Shown here one piece after another: positions 50,319-59,529 of a stretch of 64,000 bases of DNA. The DNA is taken from contig NZ_CP129137.1 in NCBI RefSeq assembly GCF_030406905.1, positions 1,615,001 through 1,679,000 on the forward strand, written 5' to 3'. The first letter of the stretch is position 1, and the number at the start of each line of letters is the position of its first letter. The position numbers were made by a program, and so were the translations under genes. The notes under the pieces were generated by a model. That model made no database searches and was not told the origin of the DNA. It worked only from the letters and a program-made list of their open reading frames with translations. The DNA is from Streptomyces sp. HUAS CB01 (GTDB lineage: Bacteria > Actinomycetota > Actinomycetes > Streptomycetales > Streptomycetaceae).

Positions 50319-51917
50319 TCAGGCGAGGGCGACGAGATCCGCGTAGTCCGCGCCCCACAGGTCCTCGACCCCGTCCGGCAGCAGGATGATCCGCTCCGGC
50401 TGCAAGGCCTGGACGGCGCCCTCGTCGTGGGTCACCAGGACGACGGCGCCCTTGTACGTGCGCAGGGCGCCGAGGATCTCCTCGCGGCTGGCCGGGTCGA
50501 GGTTGTTCGTCGGCTCGTCGAGCAGCAGGACGTTCGCCGAGGAGACCACCAGCGTGGCCAGCGCCAGCCGGGTCTTCTCCCCGCCCGAGAGCACCCCGGC
50601 CGGCTTGTCGACGTCGTCCCCGGAGAACAGGAAGGACCCGAGCACCTTGCGGACCTCGACGAGGTCGAGGTCGGGCGCGGCGGAACGCATGTTCTCCAGG
50701 ACCGTACGGTCCGGGTCGAGCGTCTCGTGCTCCTGGGCGTAGTAGCCGAGCTTCAGCCCGTGGCCCTCCAGGACCTCGCCGGTGTCGGGCTTCTCCACCC
50801 CGCCGAGCAGCCGCAGCAGGGTGGTCTTGCCGGCGCCGTTGAGGCCGAGGACGACCACGCGGGAACCCTTGTCGATGGCCAGGTCGACATCGGTGAAGAT
50901 CTCGAGCGAGCCGTAGGACTTGGAGAGCCCCTCGGCCGTCAGCGGGGTCTTTCCGCAGGGGGCGGGCTCGGGGAAGCGGAGCTTGGCGACCTTGTCGGAG
51001 AGGCGCACGTCCTCCAGGCCGGCCAGCAGCCGCTCGGCGCGGCGGGCCATGTTCTGCGCGGCGACGGTCTTGGTGGCCTTGGCGCGCATCTTGTCGGCCT
51101 GGGCGTTGAGCGCTGCGGCCTTCTTCTCCGCGTTCTGGCGCTCGCGCCTGCGGCGCTTCTCGTCGGCCTCGCGCTGCTGCTGGTAGAGCTTCCAGCCCAT
51201 GTTGTAGACGTCGATCGTGGAGCGGTTCGCGTCCAGGTAGAACACCTTGTTGACGACGGTCTCCACGAGGTCGACGTCGTGGGAGATGACCACGAAGCCA
51301 CCGCGGTAGGTCTTCAGGTACTCGCGCAGCCAGACGATCGAGTCGGCGTCGAGGTGGTTCGTCGGCTCGTCGAGCAGGAGCGTGTCGGCGTCCGAGAAGA
51401 GGATCCGGGCGAGCTCGACACGGCGGCGCTGGCCACCGGAGAGGGTGTGCAGCGGCTGGCCGAGGACCCGGTCGGGCAGGTTGAGCGCCGCGGCGATGGT
51501 GGCGGCCTCGGACTCGGCGGCGTACCCGCCCTTGGTGAGGAACTCGGTCTCCTGGCGCTCGTACTGCCGGAGCGCCTTCTCGCGGGTGGCTCCCTGGCCG
51601 GTGGCGATGCGGTGCTCGTTCTCGCGCATCTTGCGGATCAGGACGTCGAGGCCGCGCGCGGAGAGGATGCGGTCCCGGGCGAGCACCTCGAGGTCGCCGG
51701 TCCGCGGGTCCTGCGGCAGATAGCCGACCTGACCCGAACGGGCGATCTGGCCGGCGGCGGGGATGCCCTCGCCGGCGAGGCACTTGGTGAGAGTCGTCTT
51801 GCCCGCTCCGTTGCGGCCGACCAGGCCGATGCGGTCGCCCTTGGCGATGCGGAAGTTGGCGGACTCGATGAGGACGCGGGCGCCGGCACGCAGCTCGATG
51901 CCGGAAGCGGTGATCAC
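50319..51917 (-). CDS. ABC-F family ATP-binding protein
   Basis: A 532-residue protein with two ATPase domains and no membrane segment. Domain 1: Walker [10 protein letters not shown], signature LSGGQRRR, Walker [15 protein letters not shown]. Domain 2: Walker [10 protein letters not shown], signature LSGGEKTR, Walker [15 protein letters not shown]. The linker between (about 240-320) is the charged P-site tRNA interaction motif region ([20 protein letters not shown]). ABC-F proteins act on the ribosome, rescuing stalled translation or giving antibiotic tolerance. It starts with GTG at 51917. A short leader-peptide frame lies upstream. Confidence 0.93.
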   Translation of the reverse strand: MITASGIELRAGARVLIESANFRIAKGDRIGLVGRNGAGKTTLTKCLAGEGIPAAGQIARSGQVGYLPQDPRTGDLEVLARDRILSARGLDVLIRKMRENEHRIATGQGATREKALRQYERQETEFLTKGGYAAESEAATIAAALNLPDRVLGQPLHTLSGGQRRRVELARILFSDADTLLLDEPTNHLDADSIVWLREYLKTYRGGFVVISHDVDLVETVVNKVFYLDANRSTIDVYNMGWKLYQQQREADEKRRRRERQNAEKKAAALNAQADKMRAKATKTVAAQNMARRAERLLAGLEDVRLSDKVAKLRFPEPAPCGKTPLTAEGLSKSYGSLEIFTDVDLAIDKGSRVVVLGLNGAGKTTLLRLLGGVEKPDTGEVLEGHGLKLGYYAQEHETLDPDRTVLENMRSAAPDLDLVEVRKVLGSFLFSGDDVDKPAGVLSGGEKTRLALATLVVSSANVLLLDEPTNNLDPASREEILGALRTYKGAVVLVTHDEGAVQALQPERIILLPDGVEDLWGADYADLVALA

Positions 51918-51981
51918 GGAAAGACTCCAGGACGGATGGACGGCGGAAGGACGACGGGGCGTGCGGAGGCTTCGACGCCGT

Positions 51982-52005
51982 CTAATCCATGAGGAGAATT
52001 GCCAT
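51982..52005 (-). CDS. Possible leaderless leader peptide (MAILLMD) upstream of the ABC-F gene
   Basis: ATG at 52005 opens a seven-codon frame MAILLMD ending with TAG at 51982. A TAGACT -10 (52017-52012) ends six bases before the ATG, so transcription should start at the A of the ATG. The frame precedes the ABC-F start by 64 bp. ABC-F genes are often controlled by ribosome stalling on such leaders. This is inferred from position only. Confidence 0.45.
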   Translation of the reverse strand: MAILLMD

Positions 52006-52011
52006 GCGGCC

Positions 52012-52017
52012 AGTCTA
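52012..52017 (-). promoter_or_regulatory. -10 element of the ABC-F transcript
   Basis: TAGACT matches the Streptomyces vegetative -10 consensus well. The -35 region is poor, as often in this genus. Confidence 0.5.
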
Positions 52018-52224
52018 CCGGGACCCGGCAACCCGATTTCTGTGGCACTGGACACGGCTTCTGTGGCACTGGACACGGCGCCGCGGCGCCCCCGGGCCGC
52101 TCCCGGCGGCGCTGCGGACGGTGTGTCCGGCGGGGTTCGGCACCCGGGGCCGGACGGCCCGTCGACCCACCGGGCGAAGCAGTCAAAAGGGGCGAGGGCC
52201 ACCGTACTGCTCGATACTCGGGGC

Positions 52225-53115
52225 ATGCAGTTCGACGACGACGCCGACCTGGACACCTCGGAGGTCCAGGATGTGCGCCGCAGCCGCGTCCCCGGTGGGA
52301 GGGCGACCGTCGGGGGCGGCATCGCCGGTCTTCTCGCGCTGCTCCTCGGCCTGTTCTTCGGTGTCGGCCCGGACCAGCTCGGGCTCACGGAGGACGGGAC
52401 CGCGCCCGACGCGACGTCCGAGTCCGCCGCCCAGGTGGCGCAGACCTGCCGGAAGGGGTCCGACGCGAACACCCGCGAGGACTGCCGGATCGTCGCCGTC
52501 GTCAACAGCCTGCAGGACTTCTGGCGGGCCGAGTACAGCAGGCGCGGGGGCCGCTACACGGACGCCTCGACCGTGCTCTTCAGCGGCCGGGTCGCGACGG
52601 CCTGCGGGACGGCGACGTCCGCGGTGGGGCCCTTCTACTGCCCGGCCGACCGGAAGGTCTATCTGGACCTCGGCTTCTTCGACGAGCTGCGCAACCGGTT
52701 CGGGGCGACCGGCGGCCCGTTCGCCCAGGCGTACGTCGTGGCGCACGAGTACGGCCACCACGTCCAGAACCAGCTGGGCACCCTCGCGCGGGCCCAGGAC
52801 CAGCGGGCGGGCGAGGGCAGCAACGCGGTGCGCGTCGAGCTGCAGGCGGACTGCTACGCCGGGGTGTGGGCGCGGCACGCGACGACCACGCCGGACGACA
52901 GGACCGGGCGGCCGCTGCTGACGCGGCTGACGGACGAGGACATCCGCGACGGGCTCGACGCGGCCGCCGCGGTGGGCGACGACCGGATCCAGGAGCGGAT
53001 CCAGGGCCGGGTGACCCCGGAGACCTGGACGCACGGCTCGGCCGCCCAGCGCCAGCAGTGGTTCTACCAGGGCTACCGCACGGGCGACATGGCCCAGTGC
53101 AACACCTTCCGCTGA
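52225..53115 (+). CDS. Neutral zinc metallopeptidase (YpfJ family)
   Basis: A 296-residue protein with an N-terminal membrane helix ([19 protein letters not shown], about residues 30-48) and an extracellular protease domain. The zinc motif [12 protein letters not shown] is near 173, with the third ligand Glu/Asp in [15 protein letters not shown]-terminal [20 protein letters not shown] and [18 protein letters not shown] complete the family. The function of the peptidase_M_neutral family is unknown. GATACT six bases before the ATG at 52225 suggests a leaderless mRNA. Confidence 0.92.
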   Translation: MQFDDDADLDTSEVQDVRRSRVPGGRATVGGGIAGLLALLLGLFFGVGPDQLGLTEDGTAPDATSESAAQVAQTCRKGSDANTREDCRIVAVVNSLQDFWRAEYSRRGGRYTDASTVLFSGRVATACGTATSAVGPFYCPADRKVYLDLGFFDELRNRFGATGGPFAQAYVVAHEYGHHVQNQLGTLARAQDQRAGEGSNAVRVELQADCYAGVWARHATTTPDDRTGRPLLTRLTDEDIRDGLDAAAAVGDDRIQERIQGRVTPETWTHGSAAQRQQWFYQGYRTGDMAQCNTFR

Positions 53116-53210
53116 CCCGTCACGGCGGCTGCCGGGCGGTGTCGGTCCCCCCTGCCAGACTGAGACCCGGGTCACATCCTGTCGTCGACGGAGGAGAAGG
53201 AGCGATCGGC

Positions 53211-53615
53211 ATGGCGGAGGCACCGAGCATCTGTCCCACGCTGCTCTACAGGGACGCCAAGGCCGCGATCAAGCAGCTCACCGAGGCCTTCGGCTTCACC
53301 CGGAGCGCGGTCCACGAGGGCGAGGACGGCATCGTGGCGCATGCCGAACTGGCGTACGGGAACGGGGTGGTGATGCTGGGCAGCAGGGGCACGGGCAGCG
53401 AGTTCGACCGGGTCATGGCGTCCGCGGGACCCGCCGGCGTCTTCGTCCACGTGGACGACCCGGACGCGCACCACGACCGTGCGGTGGAGCACGGGGTGGA
53501 GATCGTGATGCCGCCCACCGACCAGGACTACGGCGCCCGCGACTACATGGCCCGTGACCTGGAGGGGAACGTCTGGAGCTTCGGCACCTACCGGCCGGGG
53601 GCCGGGGGGTCCTGA
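53211..53615 (+). CDS. VOC family (glyoxalase-fold) protein
   Basis: A 134-residue single VOC protein: SICPTLLYRDAKAAIKQLTE, then GEDGIVAHAELAYGNGVVML and a second betaalphabeta half ending ARDYMARDLEGNVWSFGTY with the terminal Glu ligand. Related to the PhnB/glyoxalase-type bleomycin-resistance-like fold; substrate and metal are unknown. RBS GGAGGAG lies upstream of ATG 53211. Confidence 0.9.
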   Translation: MAEAPSICPTLLYRDAKAAIKQLTEAFGFTRSAVHEGEDGIVAHAELAYGNGVVMLGSRGTGSEFDRVMASAGPAGVFVHVDDPDAHHDRAVEHGVEIVMPPTDQDYGARDYMARDLEGNVWSFGTYRPGAGGS

Positions 53616-53670
53616 CGCCCGCCGCCGCGTCCCCCTGCCCCTCCGGGCCCGGGGGCCCGGCCCGCCGCGG

Positions 53671-55047
53671 TCACGCGCCTCCGGTGTGCACCTGGAAGGC
53701 CGCCCGCCGGACGGCCTTCGCCAGGGCCGGGTCGGGGTGCGCGGCCGCGAGGGCCACCAGGACCTGAACGGTGCGCGGATGGCCGACCGCCCGGACCTCG
53801 TCGAGCAGTGCGGGCACGGTGCCCTGCACCGCCGAGTCCAGATGGCGCACCAGCAGGGCGCTCTCGCCGTGGTCCGCGACGGCGGCGGCGGTGTCCACCC
53901 AGAGCCAGGTCGCCTCCTCGCGGGTGAGCACCTCGGCGGTGTCCTCGGGGTCGGCACCCTCGTACTCGGCCAGCCACAGCAGGGCGTACGGGCGCAACGG
54001 GGGCTCCTCGGCCGCGGCGCGGACCTCGGCCTCGGCGGCGGCGCCGACGACCCGGAGGGCTTCGAACGCGAGGCCGCGCAGCAGGGCGTCCTCGCCCCGC
54101 GCGGCGGCCACGAGTTCGCTGACCGCGCCGGAGACGCTGCGCGCGGCGAGCCAGGCCCGGTACTCGGCGCGGGCGGGGCCCGGGCTGAGCCGGGCGCAGC
54201 CGCGCAGCATCTCCTCGGCGGACTGCTCGATGTGGCCCGCGGGGCTCTGCGCGGCGACGCAGATCTGCTCGAGCTTGACCCACACGGCCCAGCTGCCGAG
54301 CGGGGTGAGGGTGGCGTGGCCGTCGCCGAGGGTCAGTGCGCCGACGGCCGCGAGGCCCTCAAGGGCCCAGTCGAGCAGCGCGGGGAGAGCGGCCCCCGGA
54401 GGGCCGGCGGGGGCGGCGGGCGCCACGTCGCCGGGGGCGGGCCCGGGCCCGTAGGGCACCTCGCAGCGCTCCTCGCGGAGTTCCGCCACCCGCTGCTGGA
54501 GCAGGTCGAGCAGGGCCGGCAGGGGCACGGGCCCGGCGGAGAGCTGGAGGAGGGAGAGCACCTGGGGGACGGCCTCCACCGCCTCGGCGACGGCGGACGG
54601 TGCCACATCGGCGGGGGCGGCGTGCACGAGCGGCCAGGCGTCGAGCAGCGCGACCCAGCCGCGCAGGACGGCGGTGTCGTCGCGGTCCCAGACGTTCAGC
54701 CGCCAGCCGGGGCGGGCCGTGCCCCCGTGCAGTTCCACGAGACCGGCGAGACGGGCGCGGTCCCAGCCCGCGTGGACCTGTCCCGGTGTCAGCCGCAGGT
54801 CCCCGGCGGCCCGTTCCCGCTCGGCCGCGTTGCCCTCCGCGCGGTGGGCGGCCGCCCAGCGGGCGATGCGCACCGCGTCGGCGAGGACCTCGCGTGCCTG
54901 GGCGGCCAGCTCCGCGGTCGGCGGCGTGCCCTCGGGCGGGCGCGGAGCGGGGCGCGTGCGCCGGTTCGTCACGGCGCGGCGGGCCGTGGCGGTGGGCCGT
55001 GGACGGACAAGACGGAGCCTGGAGTCGCGCAGGTTACGGGACGTCAC
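53671..55047 (-). CDS. Large protein of unknown function with C-terminal HEAT-like helices
   Basis: A 458-residue soluble protein. After an Arg/Pro-rich N-terminus come helical segments with a winged-helix-like part (AAGDLRLTPGQVHAGWDRAR, LAGLVELHGGTARPGWRLNV, and later ALTLGDGHATLTPLGSWAVW). The second half is a run of helices of HEAT-repeat character (LRGLAFEALRVVGAAAEAEV, LVRHLDSAVQGTVPALLDEV, TVQVLVALAAAHPDPALAKA). I do not recognise a named family; similar proteins occur in Streptomyces. A protein-interaction role is a guess. Confidence 0.68.
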   Translation of the reverse strand: MTSRNLRDSRLRLVRPRPTATARRAVTNRRTRPAPRPPEGTPPTAELAAQAREVLADAVRIARWAAAHRAEGNAAERERAAGDLRLTPGQVHAGWDRARLAGLVELHGGTARPGWRLNVWDRDDTAVLRGWVALLDAWPLVHAAPADVAPSAVAEAVEAVPQVLSLLQLSAGPVPLPALLDLLQQRVAELREERCEVPYGPGPAPGDVAPAAPAGPPGAALPALLDWALEGLAAVGALTLGDGHATLTPLGSWAVWVKLEQICVAAQSPAGHIEQSAEEMLRGCARLSPGPARAEYRAWLAARSVSGAVSELVAAARGEDALLRGLAFEALRVVGAAAEAEVRAAAEEPPLRPYALLWLAEYEGADPEDTAEVLTREEATWLWVDTAAAVADHGESALLVRHLDSAVQGTVPALLDEVRAVGHPRTVQVLVALAAAHPDPALAKAVRRAAFQVHTGGA

Positions 55048-55129
55048 GGGGAGCAGTCTCCCCGCTGTCGGCCCGAAAGCCCAATCGGAATGCGGGAACC
55101 GCTGCCGAGGGGTCGTCAGAGGGCCTGCG

Positions 55130-55645
55130 GGGCAGCTGCCGCGGGGCCTCCGCCGGGCTCCGGACCGGGTCGCCGGGCCGCTGGATCACGAGATCGCCGG
55201 ACCGCGGGGCCGCTGTGCCGCTGGATGCCTGGATCGCCGATCGCGGGCCGCCGCGTCACCGCGTCACCGGACCGCCGCACGGCCGCACCGCCGGACCGCG
55301 GGACCGCTGGATCGCCGCATCGCGGGCCGCGCGTCACCGCGTCGCCGGACCGCCGGACCGCCGGACCGCCACGTCGCGGGCCTCCGGGCCGCTGCATCAC
55401 GAGACCGCCGGACCGCGGGACCGCTGGATCGCCGCACCGCGGGCCGCGCGTCACCGCGTCGCCGGACCGCCGGACCGCCACGTCGCGGGCCTCCGGGCCG
55501 CTGCATCACGAGACCGCCGGACCGCGGGACCGCTGGATCGCCGCACCGCGGGCCGCGCGTCACCGGACCGCCGGATCCCTGGATCCCCGGATCCCCGGAT
55601 CCCCGGATCGCCGGATCGCCGACGTCGCCGGATCCCCGATCCCTA
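55130..55645. repeat. GC-rich tandem-repeat block
   Basis: Between two minus-strand genes lies a block built from CCGGACCGC-type 9-mers. A larger unit starting CCGGACCGCGGGACCGCTGG occurs at 55291, 55408 and 55517 (spacing 117 and 109 bp), and the right end is a run of CCGGATCCC-type 9-mers (55570-55610). Some frames stay open through it but encode only Arg/Pro/Gly-rich low complexity, so I call no gene. Confidence 0.9.
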
Positions 55646-56770
55646 GATCAGGGGGGTGAGGAAGCGCCGGAGGGCCTCCTCGTAGCGGGCCGGGTCGGCG
55701 TTCCACATGGCCGCGTGCGGGGCGTGGGCCACGGTCTGCAGACTGACCAGGTCGGGCCGCCGGGCCGCGAGTTCCCGGGACGGCCCCCAGGGAGCGATGG
55801 TGTCGTCCGGGCCGTGGAAGACCAGGGTGGGCACGCGCAGGGCGTCCGGGTCCGCGGCCGCCCTCAGCCGGTCGCCGTGGAGTCCGGTGCGCCCCTGTGC
55901 CGCGCGTACCGCGAGCGGCAGCAGGGCGGCCGGCATCCGGCGGGCCGCGGCGAGGGCGCGCAGGGTGGTCTCCCAGTCCAGTACCGGGGAGTCCAGGACG
56001 AGTCCGGCGATCCGCTCGCGCAGCGCGGAGTTGGCGGCGGCGTGGAGGGCCATGGACGCGCCGGTGGACCAGCCGTGCAGGATCACGCGGTCGGCTCCGC
56101 CGCGGACCGCGAAGCGGACGGCCGCGTCGAGGTCGCGCCACTCGGAGTCGCCGAGGTGCCCGAGGCCGTCGGGGGAGGCAGGCGCTCCGGGGTCGCCGCG
56201 GTAGGCGGGCGCCAGTACCGGGAGGCGCTGCTCCGTGAGGAACGGCATGAGGTTCATCGTGAGTTCGCGGGTGGTGCCCAGTCCGTGCACCACGATGACC
56301 CAGGTCGAGCGGGGGCCGGGGACGAACCAGCCGGGCAGGGGCCCGAGTTCGCCGGGGATGTCCACGTCCTCGTGGTCGATGCCGAGTGCGCTGCCCGGGT
56401 CGCCGACGTGCAGCTGGGGGGTGAGCCGCACCTTGGTGCCGGGGTCGAGGCTGCCGCGCTCGACACGATCCAGCCGGCGGACCACGGTGTCCGCGGCGTG
56501 CGGCACCTGGTCCAGGACGGGGCCGCCGACCGCGTGGACGTCGTGCCCGCACAGCCCGTACGTGCCGGGGCGCAGGGACACGAGGCTGCGGGTGAGGGTG
56601 ACCCGGCCCGGCCCGGTGGCGTGCACGGTGAGCCGTCCCTCGCCGGGCAAGGGCCGTCCGGTGGGGGCTTTGAGCGCGGCGTCGCTGGCGTACCGGCCGG
56701 CCGCGAACGCGGCCGCGCCGAGACCGATGAGTGTGGTGACGGCCGCTGCCGTCGCTGTTGCCGGGCGCAC
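55643..56770 (-). CDS. Membrane-anchored alpha/beta hydrolase
   Basis: A 375-residue protein. An N-terminal hydrophobic helix (ATAAAVTTLIGLGAAAFAAG, about residues 5-24) anchors or exports it. A beta-rich extension with Asp/Gly follows to about 165, and the alpha/beta-hydrolase domain begins near VIVVHGLGTTRELTMNLMPF. The nucleophile elbow is HGWSTGASMA; the acid is Asp in VFHGPDDTIAP and the base His in AHAPHAAMW. Lysophospholipase- or esterase-like; substrate unknown. Start GTG at 56770; CACACT six bases upstream could be a leaderless -10. Confidence 0.88.
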   Translation of the reverse strand: MRPATATAAAVTTLIGLGAAAFAAGRYASDAALKAPTGRPLPGEGRLTVHATGPGRVTLTRSLVSLRPGTYGLCGHDVHAVGGPVLDQVPHAADTVVRRLDRVERGSLDPGTKVRLTPQLHVGDPGSALGIDHEDVDIPGELGPLPGWFVPGPRSTWVIVVHGLGTTRELTMNLMPFLTEQRLPVLAPAYRGDPGAPASPDGLGHLGDSEWRDLDAAVRFAVRGGADRVILHGWSTGASMALHAAANSALRERIAGLVLDSPVLDWETTLRALAAARRMPAALLPLAVRAAQGRTGLHGDRLRAAADPDALRVPTLVFHGPDDTIAPWGPSRELAARRPDLVSLQTVAHAPHAAMWNADPARYEEALRRFLTPLI

Positions 56771-56829
56771 CGTTCCAGTGTGGTGAGGTCCGGGCCGCGC
56801 TGCCAGTGGACCGGGTGGCGCGAGTGACG

Positions 56830-57519
56830 TCAGCGGGACTGGCCGTACCCGCGGAGCTTCTCGGCGACCTCGCGGAGCTGTGTCCGGGAGAGCAGGGTGG
56901 GGGTGCGTCCGGGGACGGAGCCGGCGGTGAGCCAGAGGCGGCACATCCACTCGAGCTGGGCGGTGCGGTCGAAGGCCTGGTCGAGCGAGGCTCCGTAGGT
57001 GACCGTTCCGTGGTTCCGCAGCAGGCAGCCGGTGCGGTCCTCCAGGGCGCGGAGCATTCCGGCGGCCAGTTCGTCGGTCCCGTACAGGGCGTAGGGGGCG
57101 ACGCGGACGGGGCCGCCGAAGGCCGCCGCCATGTAGTGGATCAGCGGCAGCTCGTCGACCAGGGTGGACACGGCGGTGGCGTGCACGGCGTGGGTGTGGA
57201 CGACGGCCACCGCGTCGGTGGTGCGGTGGACGGCGAGGTGCATCGGGAGCTCGCTGGTGGGTGTGAGCTCGCCGAGGACCTGGCGTCCGTCGAGTCGGAC
57301 GCCGACGGCGTCGGCGGCGGTGAGCCGGTCGTAGTGCACCCCGCTGGGGGTGACCAGCACGATGTCGCCGGCGCCGAGGCGGACGCGCACGGAGACGTTG
57401 CCCGAGGTCCCGACGACGAGCCCGTCCGTGACGGTCCTGCGGGCGGTGGCCACGAGGTCCGACCAGGCCCGGGATATCGCTTCCCGCTCCCGCTCCTCCG
57501 GCTGTTCGTGTTCCGTCAT
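56830..57519 (-). CDS. Class II aldolase/adducin family protein
   Basis: A 229-residue cytosolic enzyme of the fuculose-phosphate-aldolase type. Zinc ligands and core: GLVVGTSGNVSVRV (substrate phosphate loop), ELPMHLAVHR with the catalytic Glu, VVHTHAVHATAVS with two of the zinc His, and LLRNHGTVTYG with the third. It could be an L-fuculose-1-phosphate, rhamnulose-1-phosphate or methylthioribulose-type enzyme; the class cannot be decided. It is divergent from pit. Confidence 0.9.
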   Translation of the reverse strand: MTEHEQPEEREREAISRAWSDLVATARRTVTDGLVVGTSGNVSVRVRLGAGDIVLVTPSGVHYDRLTAADAVGVRLDGRQVLGELTPTSELPMHLAVHRTTDAVAVVHTHAVHATAVSTLVDELPLIHYMAAAFGGPVRVAPYALYGTDELAAGMLRALEDRTGCLLRNHGTVTYGASLDQAFDRTAQLEWMCRLWLTAGSVPGRTPTLLSRTQLREVAEKLRGYGQSR

Positions 57520-57903
57520 GCGGCCGATCGTGTCAGCCCGTACCGGCGGGGGCGACGGCGGGCCGGTGACGGGCCGCGGTGACCGGGCCCTTCGGGCCGG
57601 CCGGGTGGCGGAAAGTCCGGAGTGACCAGAATCTCTTCCGCTGTTCATCCAGACGATTGAATCCGATCATCTGACGGATGTTGTGCGACCATCGGAGACC
57701 GGTAGAGGCCCGGAATTTGGCCGATTCCGAACGGTACGCACCGGCCTCGAGGGTTGCCGGCGCGCCGCCGCAGACATAAGCGGAGGGACCGCAACCCACT
57801 TGGGGACACTCCAGCGCCCGCCCCAGTTCACCTTCCGTTCACTCAGAAACCCTACGTTCACCCGAGCCACTGACATCCGAACGATTGCCTGGGTACCCGG
57901 TAA
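57520..57903. other. Divergent promoter region between the aldolase and pit genes
   Basis: 384 bp with a relatively AT-rich patch around 57640-57720 and the PHO-box-like repeats at 57826-57866. No gene seen. Confidence 0.6.
57826..57866 (+). promoter_or_regulatory. PHO-box-like direct repeats (putative PhoP site)
   Basis: GTTCACCTTCC at 57826 is followed directly by GTTCACTCAGA at 57837, an 11-bp period, and a third GTTCACCCGAG is at 57856. The 11-bp direct repeats with GTTCA cores match the known Streptomyces PHO box (PhoP operator). The third unit is offset by 19 rather than 22 bases. They lie 40-80 bp before the pit start. Confidence 0.75.
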
Positions 57904-59151
57904 ATGGAGCACATCACCCTGCTGCTCGCGATTGTCGTCGTGACAGCACTCGTGTTCGATTTCACGAACGGCTTCCACGACACCGCCAACGCCATGGCGA
58001 CGACCATCTCGACGGGTGCGATGAGACCGAAGGCAGCAGTGGCGATGTCCGCCGTGCTGAACCTGGTCGGCGCGTTCCTCTCGGTCGAGGTCGCCAAGAC
58101 GATCTCGGGCGGCATCATCAACGAAGAGGGCATCCGCACAGAAGTGATCTTCGCCGCGCTCGTCGGCGCGATCCTCTGGAACCTGCTGACCTGGCTGCTG
58201 GGCCTGCCGTCCAGCTCCTCCCACGCACTCTTCGGCGGCCTCATCGGCGCCGCGGTGATGTCCGCCGGATTCTCGGCCGTCAACGGCGGCACGATCGTCA
58301 CCAAGGTCCTGATCCCGGCCGTCGCCGCTCCGCTCGTCGCCGGCCTCGCGGCCCTGGTCGCCACCAGGCTGACGTACCGGATGGGCGGTACCACCCAGAA
58401 CAAGGCCACCTCCAAGGGCTACCGCGCCGGCCAGATCGCCTCCGCCGGCCTGGTGTCCCTCGCGCACGGCACCAACGACGCGCAGAAGACCATGGGTGTC
58501 ATCACCCTGGCCCTGGTCACCGGCGGCGTCCTCGCCCCCGGTGCGAACCCCCCGATGTGGGTCATCGTCTCCGCCGGTGTCGCGATCGCGCTCGGCACCT
58601 ACCTCGGCGGCTGGCGCATCATCCGCACCATGGGCAAGGGCCTGACCGACCTCCAGCCGCAGCAGGGCTTCGCCGCCCAGACCAGCGCCGCGACGGTCAT
58701 CCTGGCCTCCTCGAACCTCGGCTTCTCGCTCTCCACCACCCAGTCCTGCTCGGGTGCCGTGATGGGCGCGGGTCTCGGCCGCAAGGGCGGAGTGGTCCGC
58801 TGGTCCACCGCGACCCGGATGTTCGTCGCCTGGGGCCTGACCCTGCCCGCCGCGGGCCTGGTCGCCGCGGCCGCGGAGTTCCTGACCAAGCAGGGCACCT
58901 GGGGCATCGCCGCCGTTGCCGTGCTGCTCGTCGCGGGCTCCGGAGCCATCTGGGTGATCTCGCGCCGCAAGCCGGTGGACCACACCAACGTCACGGACGA
59001 CGAGATCGAGCCCGCGGGCGTCGTCACCACCGCCATCGCGGCGGTCACCCCTCCCCCGGCCGGTGTCGCGGTGGCCGAGCCCGAGGAGCTGAAGGCCACC
59101 GTCCCGGCCCCGGCCCCCGAGTCCGCTCCGGCGCCCGCCGCCACGGTGTAA
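57904..59151 (+). CDS. pit: Inorganic phosphate transporter, PiT family
   Basis: A 415-residue low-affinity phosphate permease with about ten membrane helices. Signature motifs: DFTNGFHDTANAMATTISTG in the first repeat and SLAHGTNDAQKTMGVITLAL in the second, which are the phosphate-site GFHD/GTND blocks. SSSHALFGGLIGAAV is also typical. Phosphate is taken up as a metal-phosphate complex with protons. PHO-box-like repeats upstream suggest PhoP control. The C-terminus is Pro/Ala-rich. It is followed 12 bp later by a small membrane protein gene. Confidence 0.95.
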   Translation: MEHITLLLAIVVVTALVFDFTNGFHDTANAMATTISTGAMRPKAAVAMSAVLNLVGAFLSVEVAKTISGGIINEEGIRTEVIFAALVGAILWNLLTWLLGLPSSSSHALFGGLIGAAVMSAGFSAVNGGTIVTKVLIPAVAAPLVAGLAALVATRLTYRMGGTTQNKATSKGYRAGQIASAGLVSLAHGTNDAQKTMGVITLALVTGGVLAPGANPPMWVIVSAGVAIALGTYLGGWRIIRTMGKGLTDLQPQQGFAAQTSAATVILASSNLGFSLSTTQSCSGAVMGAGLGRKGGVVRWSTATRMFVAWGLTLPAAGLVAAAAEFLTKQGTWGIAAVAVLLVAGSGAIWVISRRKPVDHTNVTDDEIEPAGVVTTAIAAVTPPPAGVAVAEPEELKATVPAPAPESAPAPAATV

Positions 59152-59163
59152 GGAAAGAACAGC

Positions 59164-59385
59164 ATGAAGATCGACTGGGCAGCTCTGGGCTCCGTCTTCG
59201 GCGTGAGCCTCGTCGTGACCGTCGCCCTGGTGGGCCTCTTCACCCTCGGCGTCGCGGGCCTCTCCAAGCAGGAGGCCGCGGCCGCGCAGGGAGGCTCCGC
59301 CGGCCTCGCCCGCACGGGTGCGTACGCCTGCTTCGCGCTCTGCGCCGCGGCGGTGGCCTTCGGGATCTATCTGATCGTGGTCTGA
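59164..59385 (+). CDS. Small two-helix membrane protein, pit operon
   Basis: A 73-residue protein with two hydrophobic helices (SVFGVSLVVTVALVGLFTLG and ACFALCAAAVAFGIYLIVV) separated by a short Gln/Gly-rich loop. AGGAAAG precedes the ATG. It is 12 bp downstream of pit and probably co-transcribed. Function unknown; a support role for the transporter is inferred. Confidence 0.85.
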   Translation: MKIDWAALGSVFGVSLVVTVALVGLFTLGVAGLSKQEAAAAQGGSAGLARTGAYACFALCAAAVAFGIYLIVV

Positions 59386-59408
59386 CGGCCGCACGGCACG
59401 TCCTCGTA

Positions 59409-59446
59409 CAGGGGCCGGGCACACCTCCGGGTGAGTCCGGCCCCTG
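59409..59446 (+). terminator. Terminator after the pit operon
   Basis: CAGGGGCCGG / CCGGCCCCTG with an 18-nt loop, followed by TCGTGTG, 24 bp past the stop. Confidence 0.75.
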
Positions 59447-59529
59447 TCGTGTGCGCGCCCCGTGCCCGCACCGTGTGGGCCTCCGCACACTGTCCCGTCG
59501 CAGGTCAAGGGCGAGTTGACGGGCGTTCG

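Noticed and set aside
55130..55645. CRISPR array or coding gene in the repeat block
   Set aside because: Repeats are contiguous with no unique spacers of constant size, no cas genes are near, and frames give only low-complexity sequence.
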